NCBI GenBank assembly: GCA_947044405.1
Contig: CAMRHE010000356.1
Location: 1,612,001 to 1,676,000 of the forward strand
Direction of reading: 5' to 3'
DNA: 64,000 nt
From: Leptodactylus fallax
Lineage: Eukaryota > Chordata > Amphibia > Anura > Leptodactylidae
Shown here: piece after piece, positions 1-11,314 of the stretch
Position numbering within the stretch: position 1 is the stretch's first letter
Layout of the letters: the number at the start of each line of letters is the position of its first letter
Notes under the pieces: model-generated
The model's input: only the letters and a program-made list of their open reading frames with translations
What the model was told of the DNA's origin: nothing
Databases searched by the model: none
Position numbers and translations under genes: made by a program

Positions 1-1084
1 ACATTTTCATAAAAAAAATGTGCCAAGTATTGTGGTTTAGGACTGAGGAAACAAGAATATAATGATACCTTTAGAAATGGCATCAGTTTTCTCCATCATC
101 ATAAGTATTTAAGACATTGGTATGGTAACATGGCTAACCAAGAGAGATGTGTCTTATAGCAGAATGTGGATTATAATAAAATATGATATCTAGTTACATT
201 GAACATAACTCATCATGATATGCTATTTGACTAAAGGGAAGAACTGTATAATTGGTTCCTGTAAAATAAGTTTCTAACTCTAAAGTAATTATACTGTATG
301 TATCACAAGTGACTACAATTACAGAAAAGTGAGCTATTTTGGTCATTTTACACTTTATTGGAGTATTGTCAAAATTTATAGTCTAAGTCATTTTGCTGAG
401 CAAAGTTAATTTTGTTGTCTTCCTGGCTTAGCATTGGGGGGGACAAGAACTGATGAGTTTAACAAGATATCACTTAAGAACATCACTAAGCATGACATCA
501 TTTTAGTTCATTTAGTAGAGAAAAGTCATCGTGATTTATTAATTTACTGTGCTAGTCCATATATAGACATATTATTAAAAAAAAACTTTTTTATTATTTC
601 AAACACACATACAATTTCCAATTTTCCAATTTTCAAAATTAGTTAAATGCAACAGGTAGGATCACATAACATACCATTAATTCTTTCAGTATAGCTCTTC
701 AAAAGCAATTCTAGAAGTAGCATTATACACTATATTCAATAGTAAAATAACTGCAGGTTACTGGGTTGTACAGGAGAAGTTGCCAAAATGATACCTATTT
801 CTCTTCCATTAGTCAGTCTTCTGACTGAAGCTTAACCTCACGGGTTTCTCAGAGTGCTCAGTCCGTAGTCTACACAAAATACTGGTAATGGTCCATTCAG
901 ACTGCCATATCCACTCTGGTAAGCACAGTTTGTGTGTAAATTTTTTGACATTTCCATTGATATAGCCACATGAGGACTTTTTTTTTTTTTTTTACAGAAG
1001 GAGGTGTAATTTTTAATGTTCCATAAAATGTATTGAGAATAAATTTTTGCAGTATTCACCGAGCAGTAACAAAATTACACGTTA
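1..1084. other. AT-rich non-coding stretch
   Basis: No gene or recognisable mobile element is visible. The sequence is AT-rich, with short homopolymer runs such as the T run near 978-991. Open frames here are under 80 codons and show no recognisable protein motif. Confidence 0.6.
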
Positions 1085-1598
1085 TGATTCCGTCCATATG
1101 ATTACAACAACAACAAAGTTCTATAGTTTTTATTACTTTTACAAAAATAAAAACTTTAAAAAATGCTTTGTGTCAAGTATCATTATGTGAGGGCTTGTTT
1201 TATTCAGGGGGATCTGTGGCTTTTACTGCTACCATTTTGAGATGCATATGACTTTTTGATAATTTTTTAATGCTATTTTTTGGAAGGAGAGGTAACCTTG
1301 AATTTTTAAAAAAATTTTTTTACATCATTCAAAATGTCAACTAAACAAAACATTTTAATAGATTAGATAACTTTTAGTATGTTTTTGTAGACATCACCTG
1401 GCAAAAGGGGGTGTTTGAAACTTTTAATATCTGTGGGGCTACTATATTTTTAAAAGCTTTATTAAACTTTTTTTAAGACTCCTTTGGGGGCTTGAGCATG
1501 CAATCACTTGATTGCTTATACATTACCCTGCAATACTTCTGTACTGAAGTGGCAATGCATTTCCTGGCAATTGCGTACACCCTGTCTGCTTCTAGATG
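1085..1598. repeat. Degenerate frog-type MITE arm, interrupted by a hAT element
   Basis: The stretch holds T-rich tracts followed by the phrase CTTTGGGGGCTTGAGC near 1482. That phrase matches the 9.24 kb and 32.74 kb repeats (ACTAGGGGACTTGAACC and CTGGGGGTCTTGAACC). It probably continues after the hAT insertion (2694-2760). Family identity is inferred only from these matches within the window. Confidence 0.4.
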
Positions 1599-2150
1599 AT
1601 GTAGAGCAGGGGCCTCAAACTCGCGGCCCTCGGGACAATAGTTTGCGGCCCCCACCTCAATATCAATGTTTAATGTTAGTGCGGCCTGAGTTTGATATGA
1701 ATGGCACCAGGGGCGCACTGTCTGGGGGGAGGCATTTTTTACTATCTAATGTAAACCAGCCCAGGACAGGCCGCTTTAAAAAAAAACAACGCTGAGCGGG
1801 GCCTGTCCTGGGCTGGCTTACGAGACATCCGCATCACAGCGCAGGCAGCGATATAATGACATCATCGTGCCTCCTACGCTGAGACCCAGATGTCTCGGAC
1901 AAGAGGAGGAGGCGGCTGCATCAAGGCATCACAGGTAGGTGAGGATATGTTTTTTTTTTTAAATTTATATAAATAGGCCGTTACCTGCTGGAGTATCCCC
2001 GGCAGGTGATGGCCTATTTATTTCCCTAACCGGCGTCTGCTCATGGCCGCCCCCACTTCCCCTTCTGCTATGGGACGTAGAAGAGGAAGTGGATGCCGCT
2101 GTGAGCAGCCGCGGGCATCGGTAAATGAGGCCGCGGGCCTCAAATACTAC

Positions 2151-2477
2151 TATTATTATACTCCAGGGTCTTTTTAGACCCCGGAGTATAATAATCGGAG
2201 ACCCAGGGTAGGTGAAGGAACATAAAAACCAATGCTACTCACCTCTCCTGCGATCCGCTGTCACTCCGAGCAGGCTTGGGCGCTCTGGTGACGTCATCAG
2301 GTCGCGTCGCCGGTCTCATCGCGTGACGTCTGTGCGCAATTAGACAGGGCTGAAAGCTGCTGGGAGGGCTCCGGTTTCCAGGATAGGTAAGTAACACTGG
2401 TTTTTATGTTTGTATCCTCCCCTGGGTCTCCAATCATTATACTCTGGGTTCTGAAAAGAACCCAGAGTATAATAATA
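2151..2477. repeat. Hairpin-bordered inverted module, copy in hAT A
   Basis: Each edge is a hairpin: TTATTATACTCC...GGAGTATAATAA at 2151-2195, and ATTATACTCTGGG...CCCAGAGTATAAT at 2435-2477. Inside them the two flanks are inverted copies (GGAGACCCAGGGTAGG at 2197 against CCTGGGTCTCC at 2421), extending roughly 90-100 bp toward a GC-rich centre with GTGACGTCA at 2289. Related modules lie at 5.1-5.4, 37.0-37.2, 45.95-46.30, 49.87-50.23 and 52.7 kb. Confidence 0.8.
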
Positions 2478-2486
2478 GTTCGTGGG

Positions 2487-2605
2487 TGGGCCACTAGGGA
2501 GCACAATGCCGTGTGCAGGAGCCACTAGGGAGCACAATACCGTGTGCAGGGGCCACTAGGGAGCAAAATGCCGTGTGCAGGGGCCACTAGGGAGCATATT
2601 CAAGG
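2487..2605. repeat. 31-bp tandem repeat, about four copies
   Basis: The unit begins GGCCACTAGGGAGCA and ends CCGTGTGCAGG, and is repeated at exact 31-bp spacing. The last copy is degenerate. The unit is clearly related to the array in hAT B at 46.3 kb (GGCCACTATGGGACA...GTGTGGAGG). Confidence 0.85.
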
Positions 2606-2780
2606 TGTGGAAAACCTGATGCGGCCCAGCCTCACCCAGACTCTACCTCCAGCGGCCCCCGGGTAAATTGAGTTTGAGACCCCTGATGTAGAGCAACTAC
2701 CAGTGTCTGGCTGCATGCTTTTCAGCCAATACTTCCTGATATGACTTGATAAAGGTCTAGGTCAGACTATAATATTGTGA

Positions 2781-2804
2781 AAGATAGATAGATAAATAGA
2801 TAGA

Positions 2805-2836
<32 letters not shown>

Positions 2837-2846
2837 TAGATAGATA
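2781..2846. repeat. GATA/GACA microsatellite
   Basis: A tetranucleotide run of GATA units with a short internal GACA block. It is a simple sequence and likely polymorphic in length. Confidence 0.95.
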
Positions 2847-2849
2847 TGG

Positions 2850-4984
2850 ATTTCCATCAGGACAATATATGGATGAAGTACATTTGAAATGCTTTGTTTT
2901 TGGAATATGAAATAAAGGATGTAAGAAATCTTGCACAGATTTTGGAGAGCTGCGTTTTTCTACTTAAATCAGAGTCGACTCCACAGAGTCGGATACAGAG
3001 TGCCTGCTTTATGGCAATCTATGGAGAAGTCGTACACAGCACTTACGATGTATGTTAACTACATCTACATCAGCTTTTACACAAGCTGAGTAAAACTGCA
3101 TGTGAGAGGAACGATTGCTACTGCAATCCGTTGATCTTCCTCATAGTTCCATTGGCACTGTTGTGGCAGAACCTCCCTTTCATGCATTGGAAGATATGCT
3201 ATTGACTAGCCAGTATTTTTTTGCCCATATAAAAGATATAAGTAGCCATGGTAACAAAAGTGCTCAGTGGCGCTACTTGTTTGTCCTGATCATCGGCTTA
3301 TTTAACAGATATCACATAAAAGATTAAGGGCTATTTCAGGAAGAGATAATGGACACTATAGGACGGAATAAGGGCGATTATAGGAAAATATAAGTGCTAC
3401 TACAGAGAGGGTTAATGGCTGATTTAGGAAGACATAAGGGTTATAACATTAAGGGATATGGCTACTACAAGAAGGAATAAAGAATATTACAGAAAAGTAT
3501 TAGGGTCATAATAAGGATAATAAGCATCTACAAAAAGAGTTAAGGACTACTACAGGAAGCCATCATGTTGCTTATAATGTTATAGTGAATTCCATTTACA
3601 TTTTTTATGATTTATGCATCTAATGTAAAGTCTTTAAATTCCTAGGTTTTACAGTGTAATACCATTAGAGAAACTTTGGTGAGATCTCCTGGAAAATGTT
3701 CCTTCTCTGGCTTTACATTATATTATTAATACATTTTTCCAGATTTAAATCATTCTCAGGAAATTGTACAGCTGCCTCAACATGATGAAGAGGTGAGAGA
3801 TTACGTGCCGTCTTTTGTTGCTTATGGCGACCAACAGACCTGATTTTGAAATTAGGTATATCGAGGAACCAGAAGTCTTGGATATAATGTTGTAAAACTA
3901 AACAGATCTGCTTGTGTAGAGGAAAAGTACAGTGTGTTACAATATTCCCCACACAGAATAAGATGATCTTAAGGGAGGAAGAAACACTTCTTATTCAGAA
4001 CATAAATATGTACAGAAATAGTAGATCTTCATTAAACTGTGTTTTTTTCTTTTTTTAAAGCATACCTCCAGTTATAAACAGAGTTTCATAAATGAATAGT
4101 ACAGGTTACTATATGAAACTTTGTAATATACAGTATCTTAAAGAAATATGTTTTCTCATCCACTTTTAAGGCAGTTGCTTCCTCCATATTAGTCTATAAA
4201 GAGGGAAGAGGGATGGAAAAGATACTCAAATAATTGCTGTTGTTACACTCTGTAATTCCTTGCATTTTTTAACACTGCTAGGTTGTAAATAAGAGTCTAA
4301 TAGTACACAGAATGAGGCAATAAATAAATTAACTAGCCGCCAGGAGAATCCTACTCAACCCCTCACTGCTCCGTAGAGTTGTATGTGTGAGGCTGAATAT
4401 GGAGACATATAATGTAAACAAGCAGTCAGAGAAGAGGATGGAGTGCCAGTCACATAAGCATACTGGAACTTCATTCACAAGGAGGCTTTAGGAGGACTCT
4501 TGGTCCTCATTCTCCTGATCACTGGGAGAGTCAGAGGTTGAACCCCCAGCTATCTGACACTTATCCCCTATCCTGTCGATAGGTATAAGTTTACTTAACA
4601 GCATGACTCCTTTAAGAACAATTGGTTACAGCGGACTGTGCACTATGAAGAAAGCAGATTTCAAGTTTTACAGGGAACATATTGACTGACTGTCTAAAAA
4701 CAAATAGTGAGATAGATTATTTTTGTCTATTTTTTTTTATTTTTTTTGTGTATGTGATTATAGGGCAGCATTTAGAGATATGCAAAACAGCAGCCCAATT
4801 ATGGAGTTAGTAGAAAACAGGCCCTGGACTGATTTCCAAATGACCATGATGTCTTTTCCTTAAAGATGTAGAGAAAAATGAAGGAGTTAGACTGGTAACA
4901 CTGCTGGATACAGAACCTGAATAGATATGGTTTATTTTCATAGACTTTATTATATGTATGGTAGTGTCAATACAATAAAAGACC
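2850..4984. other. Non-coding stretch without recognised gene
   Basis: Apart from the degenerate repeat at 3326-3560, no element boundary is visible. A short piece near 4555-4605 (CTTATCCCCTATCCTG, then a CTCCTTTAAG end) resembles the frog-type MITE at 43.5 kb. Open frames are short and have no domain motifs. Confidence 0.55.
3326..3560. repeat. Degenerate tandem repeat, unit about 30-35 bp
   Basis: Variants of the phrases GGCTACTACAGGAAG and GGAATAAGGG recur across the stretch at irregular ~30-35 bp spacing. The copies are strongly diverged, which suggests an old minisatellite. Confidence 0.5.
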
Positions 4985-4994
4985 ATACCAGTCC

Positions 4995-5652
4995 TTTCCC
5001 AGGCCGCATCTGCAATGAGGCACTGAGTGCCTGAGAATATTTGTTGGGAGTGTCTCGTGAGGTTCGCCCAGCAGTTTCATTCAGACCGAAAAGGTCCAAA
5101 ATGGAACTGCTATTATTATACTCTGGGGTCTCTTTATGGGCCTTTAAGCGGTCACATTGGTCACACTGGCATCATGACTCATAATGACACCGATGTAACC
5201 CACGTGACCCTGTGATTGAGCCTCAGCGGTTTGTGATGTCATTCATGATGTCTGTGAGGCTGGAAGAGGCCCAAAGATCGGTGCCAGAGCCCAGGGGAGG
5301 GTGAGTAACACTATTTTTTGTTTCATAATCTCCCTTGGGTCAATGCTCATTCTACTCTTGGGTTTGAAGAGACCCTAGAGTATAATAAAAGCTTGTGAGT
5401 GGCATACGCCAAAAATTTTCGGTTCTACAGAACCCAAAATTGTTGGAAAATGCAAAAACCTTAGGATGTTATACTATATCGAGGAGCCACTATGGGATAC
5501 TGTACTGTGTGGAGAGGCTACTGTGAGACATTATACCCTGTGAAGGGGCCACTATAGGACATTATGCTATGTGGAGGGCTGGTATGGGACATTATACTGT
5601 GTAAAGGGGCCAATATAAGACATTACACTGTGAGCACTATGGGACATTATTC
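4995..5652. mobile_element. Decayed hAT B-like internal sequence with module and 31-bp array
   Basis: From 5067 the sequence (AGCAGTTTCATTCAGACC, then GGAACTGCTATTATTATAC) parallels hAT B at 45.9 kb. A module follows, with a GTGAGTAACA inner edge near 5300 and a right hairpin at 5345-5390. Then come about six diverged copies of the 31-bp repeat (5480-5650, e.g. GGGCCACTATAGGACATTA). No terminal repeat or TSD was found, so the limits are approximate. Confidence 0.6.
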
Positions 5653-5656
5653 TTAA

Positions 5657-5944
5657 AGGTTGTTTTCCAGGAATTGGACAAACTACAGAGGGGCCTTGGT
5701 AGGTGTAACATAGAAAAAAAAACATACTCATCTATCCCCAGCACTCCGGTGACCACCACCACACTCTGCTTGGTCGTGCAGCGTGCCTCAGTCCCTGGAA
5801 GCCCTGCTCTGCTTGACAGCTGAGGCCACTGATTGGAGAGGGTCCAGTAATGTCACTCTCATCTGAGGACAGGTGAATATGTTTTTTTTATGTTATACAT
5901 ACCCTGGGCCTCTATGGAGTTTTTCCAATTTCTGGACAACCCTT
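5657..5944. mobile_element. TTAA-flanked MITE (piggyBac-type)
   Basis: The element is bounded by TTAA at 5653-5656 and 5945-5948. The arms are inverted: left AGGTTGTTTTCCAGGAATTG, right CAATTTCTGGACAACCC. The similarity continues inward through CATACTCATCTATCC (left) against GGACAGGTGAATATG (right). TTAA target duplication is the hallmark of piggyBac-type transposition. It encodes no protein. Confidence 0.75.
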
Positions 5945-6469
5945 TTAAGCTGAGCACTGAAGCTTGGTGTATGTCCCCAGCTTCTTTTAATCACTGCACA
6001 TGCACTGGGCGCTCAGTGATGTATCTCAGTCAGGCGGCTCCAGTGCTGAGTGGTGTGCATGCGCAGTGGTAGTTAAGCTTAATTTTCTAATTTTGGAGGG
6101 GGGTAGTGCCATTTCTATTTTTGCCTCAGGCACCAGAAAAGCTAGAATAGTCTTTCACCATATTAAGAAAATACACTTTAGATTAATTCAAGTTCTTAAC
6201 CCAAAAGTAGCGGCAGGTTTGTTACTTCATTTTCTGCATCTTTACAACAGATCTGCTATGACCAAGTAGCCTGGATAAGGCAAGAAAAGCTGATAAACCT
6301 ATACAGATGAACAGGCTGACAGACAAAAGAGAGAAACAGAGGCTTCAACTAAAAATTCCTAGTTAAAGGGAGTTGCCCAACGACACACTTTCCATTGTTT
6401 TCCTGGGCTCTTTGGCTATGTGACTTCTCCTAAGCACTGTAGAGTGTGTTGTTGAGACATCTTCATCTA

Positions 6470-6560
6470 CCCTTTAATCCCCAGCCTCTAAATCAGCACA
6501 AATAAATTCAGACCCTAAACTAATAGACCAAGGAATAAATACAGACCGCCTATAAAGATA
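6470..6560. repeat. Degenerate minisatellite, left part
   Basis: Phrases such as AATAAATTCAGACCCTAAAC recur. The same phrases are found on the far side of the adjacent TTAA MITE (7370-7735), so the MITE appears to sit within or beside one older repeat field. Confidence 0.45.
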
Positions 6561-6635
6561 CAGCTTTAGTAGTATCTTGTACAATTTACTAATGTCACCA
6601 TTTTCTTTTTTCACACAGTCTGAGGAAAGGATTAA

Positions 6636-7138
6636 AGGGGTTATCCAGCTTCCAAAAAAGATCTGCAAATACATCCACTGCAGTGCTAAATACTCACTGT
6701 TCCCTTGTACAGGCTTTGCTTTATTTTACTTACTGCTTCTTGTATCACTGTTATTTCCATGATGTGAATCTGTGGACAAACTACATTTCCCATGATTCAT
6801 CTGCTTGATCTTACTCTCTGTGCGTCCCTTTCATATCAACTCTCCCCTGCAATTAAATCACAGGTGAATACATCACTGCCACATGTAAGGAGACATGCTG
6901 CTGTGATGTTTCATTTGCAAGATCATGTCCAACCCCCCACCCCCCTTGTGAGCAGCATACACAGAGAGTGACAGCAGGGAGATGATTTGTGGGAAATTTA
7001 GTTGATCCACAGATTCACTGCATGTACAAGGAACAGCAAGTAAAATAAAGCCACGCAAAGGCTGCACAAGGGAACAGTGAGTATTTAGCACTGCTGTGGA
7101 TGTATTTGCAGATAATTTTTGGAAGCTGGATAACCCCT
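6636..7138. mobile_element. TTAA-flanked MITE with long inverted arms
   Basis: The TTAA duplications are at 6632-6635 and 7139-7142. The ends are AGGGGTTATCCAGCTTCC and GGAAGCTGGATAACCCCT. The inverted arms extend roughly 180-200 bp (GCTAAATACTCACTG at 6687 against CAGTGAGTATTTAGC at 7076). It has no coding sequence and was probably moved by a piggyBac-type transposase. Confidence 0.88.
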
Positions 7139-7319
7139 TTAAAAGTCCGAAATGTTGTGCTTTTTTAACTACTCAATATGGCTGGTTATGTATAATTTAA
7201 CAGCTGTATATAGGCACATGGGATTCAGTATTGATGCACAATAAACTGATTAGCAAGCTCAACAACTTTGGAGTACTATCCATATTTTTCAAGCAAGTAT
7301 TGACATTTGTGAGCAGCCC

Positions 7320-7740
7320 AGCCTGTCCCCCAGGAATATCGCACCCATCAATCCCTGCCTGTCCTTCTAAAACCTCCTAAACAAATACAGATCCCATAGA
7401 CCTTTGATCCAATGGTGTCTTTCCCAGCTTCTATGCCTACACAAATAAATTCAGACTGCAACTAAATACAAACCCAGGAAGAAATCCCCTAAACAAATAC
7501 AGATGCCAGACCCTATTGCAGTTCCCTTGAAAAAATTACTGACCTCAGAACAGATTTCTGAGCAGACCCCTTAAAGTAATACAAACCCCAGAACAATATC
7601 CTGACCAGAACCCCTAAATAAATCCTGCCACCCCCCCCCCCCCAAGCCAGATACTCTAAATTCAAACCGAGACAAAACCACGTAAAAAAATTTAAAGTAC
7701 AGATGCAGGGCACCCTAAATGCATTCAGACCCCATACTTA
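7320..7740. repeat. Degenerate minisatellite, unit about 25-30 bp
   Basis: Loose repeats of phrases such as CCTAAACAAATACAGATCCC and AAATAAATTCAGAC run through the stretch, with a C run at 7628-7643. The copies are diverged, and spurious short open frames arise from the repetition. Confidence 0.55.
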
Positions 7741-8478
7741 TACTTTATTATTTGTGTGGAACAAAGAGAGGTCCAGTGGGTTGATCACTACAACCAGGAG
7801 GATCTTGGCGAGTAGTTCCTATAAACTATGAATTACTAGCATATGAAGAGCCATTTTTGTTATCCTTTATTAATATGTATGTCAATTCAACTGTATATGA
7901 AAACACAGATTGTTTTTTTTATTCTAATGAATAAACATCTATATTGTCCTTAGTTATTATAAAACACATCACAACTACAAGAACAATCAATAACATAAAT
8001 CGGATACCAATATATTATATGTATTTTGGAAATAGTGTTTTATCTTTGCAGTTGGCATTATTCAATCTAGGTCACAACAAGAGGAATAAATAGAAACTGC
8101 TATTATTACGGCATGGTAGTACCACATAAAACATTCATTAGCATTTGCAAACACACACAGTAAATTGTGTCAGACAGCTAAAGAAAAATGTGTGTCTCTT
8201 TCACAGTTTTTCGAACCATAAAAAGTAATTTGTTTTGTGAATAAATGAAGCCCAATACAAAAAGTGATACCACTTCAATAACAAAATTCACGCTGTATTT
8301 ACAGGGTTATGGTAAATGTTGCTCCATTTTTCAAGTATAAAATGTAATAGATGTCCTTGTCATAAAAATAATGTATTCATTTCACGAGGTTTAATTTATT
8401 AAAACACATCTTGCCCTGTCTCAAGCATTTTACTTACTTTTTAGGTAGATAATCCCATAAAACGTAGATCATTACATT
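7741..8478. other. Unique non-coding stretch
   Basis: No repeat family or coding motif is recognised. The complexity is that of ordinary unique sequence. It could hold regulatory DNA, but nothing in it proves that. Confidence 0.5.
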
Positions 8479-8650
8479 TAGGCTAAAGCCCCACATTGAG
8501 GAAACAAAAAGGCAGTGTTTTACAGTACCAGAATAATGAATGAGATTGTGGCTAATCCCATCCACACATGGCAAAAAAAAAAAAACGCTGTGGAAAACCA
8601 GCTTTTTCAAAAAACAAAGAGTTTCAACACAGCCCCAAATAAGTAGGTGA
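8479..8650. repeat. GGCCCCATGT-type MITE fragment
   Basis: It opens with TAGGCTAAAGCCCCACATTG, the left end shared by the MITEs at 18.9, 44.4, 54.5 and 58.8 kb. The A run and the AACGCTGTGGAAAACCAGC segment at 8573-8605 also fit the family. The right end is unclear. Confidence 0.5.
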
Positions 8651-9663
8651 CGGCTGTGTTGCAACTCTTTGCAGAGTGGCTGGTTGCCATTATTTCATTA
8701 TGGATATTAGCGGTGGGCTCGGGAAGGCTATAACTTATCCAGGTGATATTTAATAAATTATATTTATAGGAAAACACTTTAGTAACATTGACTCACTTGT
8801 TTTTTGGGAAAAAGGTGGTAGCCACTACATGCTGTGACATTGTAATGTCTGTGTAGGGAATTGTCAGAATAATTGATTGAATGGAGAGTCTGTAGTGTCC
8901 CTCAAGGACACTCATTGTGGTAAAATTATTTATTTGGACTTTGCAGGAACTGTAAAACATCGTGGTGTTTGCTGTTTACCCCATGTGGGGCTTCAGCTTA
9001 CCAATAATTTTTGTGCTGTTTTTATGTATTATTCAGTGTTCACTGTGAGTGTTAAATAACATGTTAGCTTTCTTTGTGGGTTGTTTCAGACACTACAATA
9101 ACACTTACGTCCTAGTTTGTTTATTGTTTTATTTTTACATAATAAAGTTGTGTGTTATAGGAAAATCGTGATATGTTTAATGATTTATTTTTACTTTTTT
9201 TTTTTAATTTTAAATATTTTTCAGTTTTACATATTTATTTAGTCCCACTAGGGGACTTGAACCTGCAATTTCTTGATCACTTGTATAATACTAATAGGGC
9301 ATTATACATGTCAGTGTAATACAGAAATTCAGTCTATTAGACTCTATTAGCCTTTGCCCTTGCCCATGATAAATATATTTGTCATGGGGCAGGAAGGGGT
9401 TAAATCTATGGTTAAAGGGCAATCTATGGTCGTAGAAAGTGGGCAAGACACATAATAGACAATATGTTTTACCATCATCTGAAATGACCAATTTAGCACT
9501 TATAATCCATGAGTGTAACTTTCATCAATTTTTAATGAAAAGAAATATATCATAAAACCTATCCTGGCAGGTTTATAAAGGAAAAACATTGGACTGAGAT
9601 TAATCTTGAACATTCCTAGCTCAATATACCAGTTATATTTCTCAATTACTAAAGATTTCTTTA
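8651..9663. other. Non-coding stretch with a MITE remnant near 9.1-9.3 kb
   Basis: The 9120-9300 interval is T-rich and contains ACTAGGGGACTTGAACCTGC, matching the phrase in the 32.4-33.06 kb MITE arm. The rest is unassigned, with no protein motif. Confidence 0.5.
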
Positions 9664-9878
9664 CAGTCATATGAAAAAGTTTGGGCACCCCTATTAATCT
9701 TAATCATTTTTAGTTCTAAATATTTGGGTGTTTGCAACAGCCATTTCAATTTGATATATCTAATAACTGATGGACACAGTAATATTTCAGGATTGAAATG
9801 AGGTTTATTGTAGTAACAGAAAATGTGCAATATGCATTAAACCAAAATTTGACCGGTGCAAAAGTATGGGCACCTCAA
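9664..9878 (+). repeat. Left terminal inverted repeat of the Tc1 transposon
   Basis: Near-identical to the reverse complement of 11100-11312. The outer and inner direct repeats at its two ends would be the transposase-binding sites by analogy with other IR/DR Tc1 elements. Confidence 0.93.
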
Positions 9879-9891
9879 CAGAAAAGTGACA

Positions 9892-10914
9892 TTAATATTT
9901 AGTAGATCCTCCTTTTGCAAAAATAACAGCCTCTAGTCGCTTCCTGTAGCTTTTAATCAGTTCCTGGATCCTGGATGAAGGTATTTTTGACCATTCCTCT
10001 TTACAAAACAATTCCAGTTCAGTTAAGTTTGATGGTCGCCGAGCATGGACAGCCCGCTTCAAATTATCCCACAGATGTTCAATGATATTCAGGTCTGGGG
10101 ACTGGGATGGCCATTCCAGAACATTGTAATTGTTCCTCTGCATGAATGCCTGAGTAGATTTGGAGCTGTGTTTTGGATCATTGTCTTGCTGAAATATCCA
10201 TCCCCGGCGTAACTTCAAATTCGTCACTGATTCTTGTACATTATTCTCAAGAATCTGCTGATACTGAGTTGAATCCATGCGACCCTCAACTTTAACAAGA
10301 TTCCCGGTGCCGGCATTGGCCACACAGTCCCAAAGCATGATGGAACCTCCACCAAATTTTACAGTGGGTAGCAAGTGTTTTTCTTGGAATGCTGTGTTTT
10401 TTTGACGCCATGCATAACGCCTTTTTGTATGACCAAACAACTCAATCTTTGTTTCATCAGTCCACAGGACCTTCTTCCAAAATGAAGCTGGCTTGTCCAA
10501 ATGTGCTTTTGCATACCTCAGGCGACTCTGTTTGTGGCGTGCTTTCAGAAACGGCTTCTTTTGCATCACTCTCCCATACAGCTTCTCCTTGTGCAAAGTG
10601 TGCTGTATTGTTGACCGATGCACAGTGACACCATCTGCAGCAAGATGATGCTGCAGCTCTTTGGAGGTGGTCTGTGGATTGTCCTTGACTGTTCTCACCA
10701 TTCTTCTTCTCTGCCTTTCTGATATTTTTCTTGGTCTGCCACTTCTGGGCTTAACAAGAACTGTCCCTGTGGTCTTCCATTTCCTTACTATGTTCCTCAC
10801 AGTGGAAACTGACAGGTTAAATCTCTGAGACAACTTTTTGTATCCTTCCCCTGAGCAACTATGTTGAACAATCTTTGTTTTCAGATCATTTGAGAGTTGT
10901 TTTGAGGAGCCCAT
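9892..10914 (-). CDS. Tc1-family transposase (DD34E), open reading frame intact
   Basis: This 340-residue enzyme would excise and reinsert its element at TA sites by cut-and-paste. I chose the methionine starting MGSSKQLSND because it gives the canonical family length and N-terminus; an upstream in-frame ATG at 10959 adds 15 residues without family character. Seen in order: two helix-turn-helix regions for TIR binding (about residues 1-110), a basic GRPRK motif at 59-63, then the catalytic domain with WTDET (Asp153), QQDNDPKH (Asp244) and NIIEH (Glu279). Thirty-four residues separate the last two, as DD34E requires. There is no stop or frameshift. One oddity is Asp196 in the segment IMLWDC, where related transposases, including the second Tc1 copy in this window (IMVWGG), have glycine; this may impair activity. 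It lies within a complete element with both TIRs. Confidence 0.96.
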   Translation of the reverse strand: MGSSKQLSNDLKTKIVQHSCSGEGYKKLSQRFNLSVSTVRNIVRKWKTTGTVLVKPRSGRPRKISERQRRRMVRTVKDNPQTTSKELQHHLAADGVTVHRSTIQHTLHKEKLYGRVMQKKPFLKARHKQSRLRYAKAHLDKPASFWKKVLWTDETKIELFGHTKRRYAWRQKNTAFQEKHLLPTVKFGGGSIMLWDCVANAGTGNLVKVEGRMDSTQYQQILENNVQESVTNLKLRRGWIFQQDNDPKHSSKSTQAFMQRNNYNVLEWPSQSPDLNIIEHLWDNLKRAVHARRPSNLTELELFCKEEWSKIPSSRIQELIKSYRKRLEAVIFAKGGSTKY

Positions 10915-11099
10915 AATGCCACTCTTCAGAGGAGATTCAAATAGGAGAACAACTTGCAATTGGCCACCTTAAATACCTTTTCTCATGATTGGATACACCT
11001 GGCTATGAAGTTCAAAGCTCAGTGAGGTTACAAAACCAATTTTGTGCTTCAGTAAGTCAGTAAAAAGTAGTTAGGAGTATTCAAATCAATAAAATGATA

Positions 11100-11312
11100 A
11101 GGGTACCCAAATTTTTGCAGCGGTCAAATTTTGGTTTAATGCATATTGCACATTTTCTGTTAGTACAATAAACCTCATTTCAATCCTGAAATATTACTGT
11201 GTCCATCAGTTATTAGATATATCAAATTGAAATGGCTGTTGCAAACACCCAAATATTTAGAACTAAAAATGATTAAGATTAATAGGGGTGCCCAAACTTT
11301 TTCATATGACTG
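11100..11312 (-). repeat. Right terminal inverted repeat of the Tc1 transposon
   Basis: Reverse complement of the left repeat with few mismatches. Its inner direct repeat (GGGTACCCAAATTTTTGC) is more diverged from the outer motif than the left inner one. Confidence 0.93.
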
Positions 11313-11314
11313 TA

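Larger units (their letters stand above)
1607..2685. mobile_element. Non-autonomous hAT transposon A
   Basis: The ends are near-perfect inverted repeats: left CAGGGGCCTCAAACTC, right GAGTTTGAGACCCCTG. The 8-bp direct repeat ATGTAGAG flanks it at 1599-1606 and 2686-2693, the target duplication length expected of hAT elements. It encodes no transposase, so a hAT transposase elsewhere must have moved it. The interior holds a hairpin-bordered inverted module (2151-2477) and about four copies of a 31-bp repeat (2487-2605). The exact TSD makes the boundaries secure. Confidence 0.9.
9664..11312 (-). mobile_element. Complete Tc1-like transposon (IR/DR type)
   Basis: The element is 1649 bp, flanked by TA at 9662-9663 and 11313-11314. 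The terminal inverted repeats are about 210 bp, starting CAGTCATATGAAAAAG and ending CTTTTTCATATGACTG. Each repeat carries an outer motif (AAGTTTGGGCACCCC) and an inner copy (AAGTATGGGCACC at 9861; reverse complement near 11101), the IR/DR arrangement of Sleeping Beauty-type elements. One transposase gene fills the interior on the minus strand. The arms differ at only a few positions, so the insertion looks fairly recent. Confidence 0.97.
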
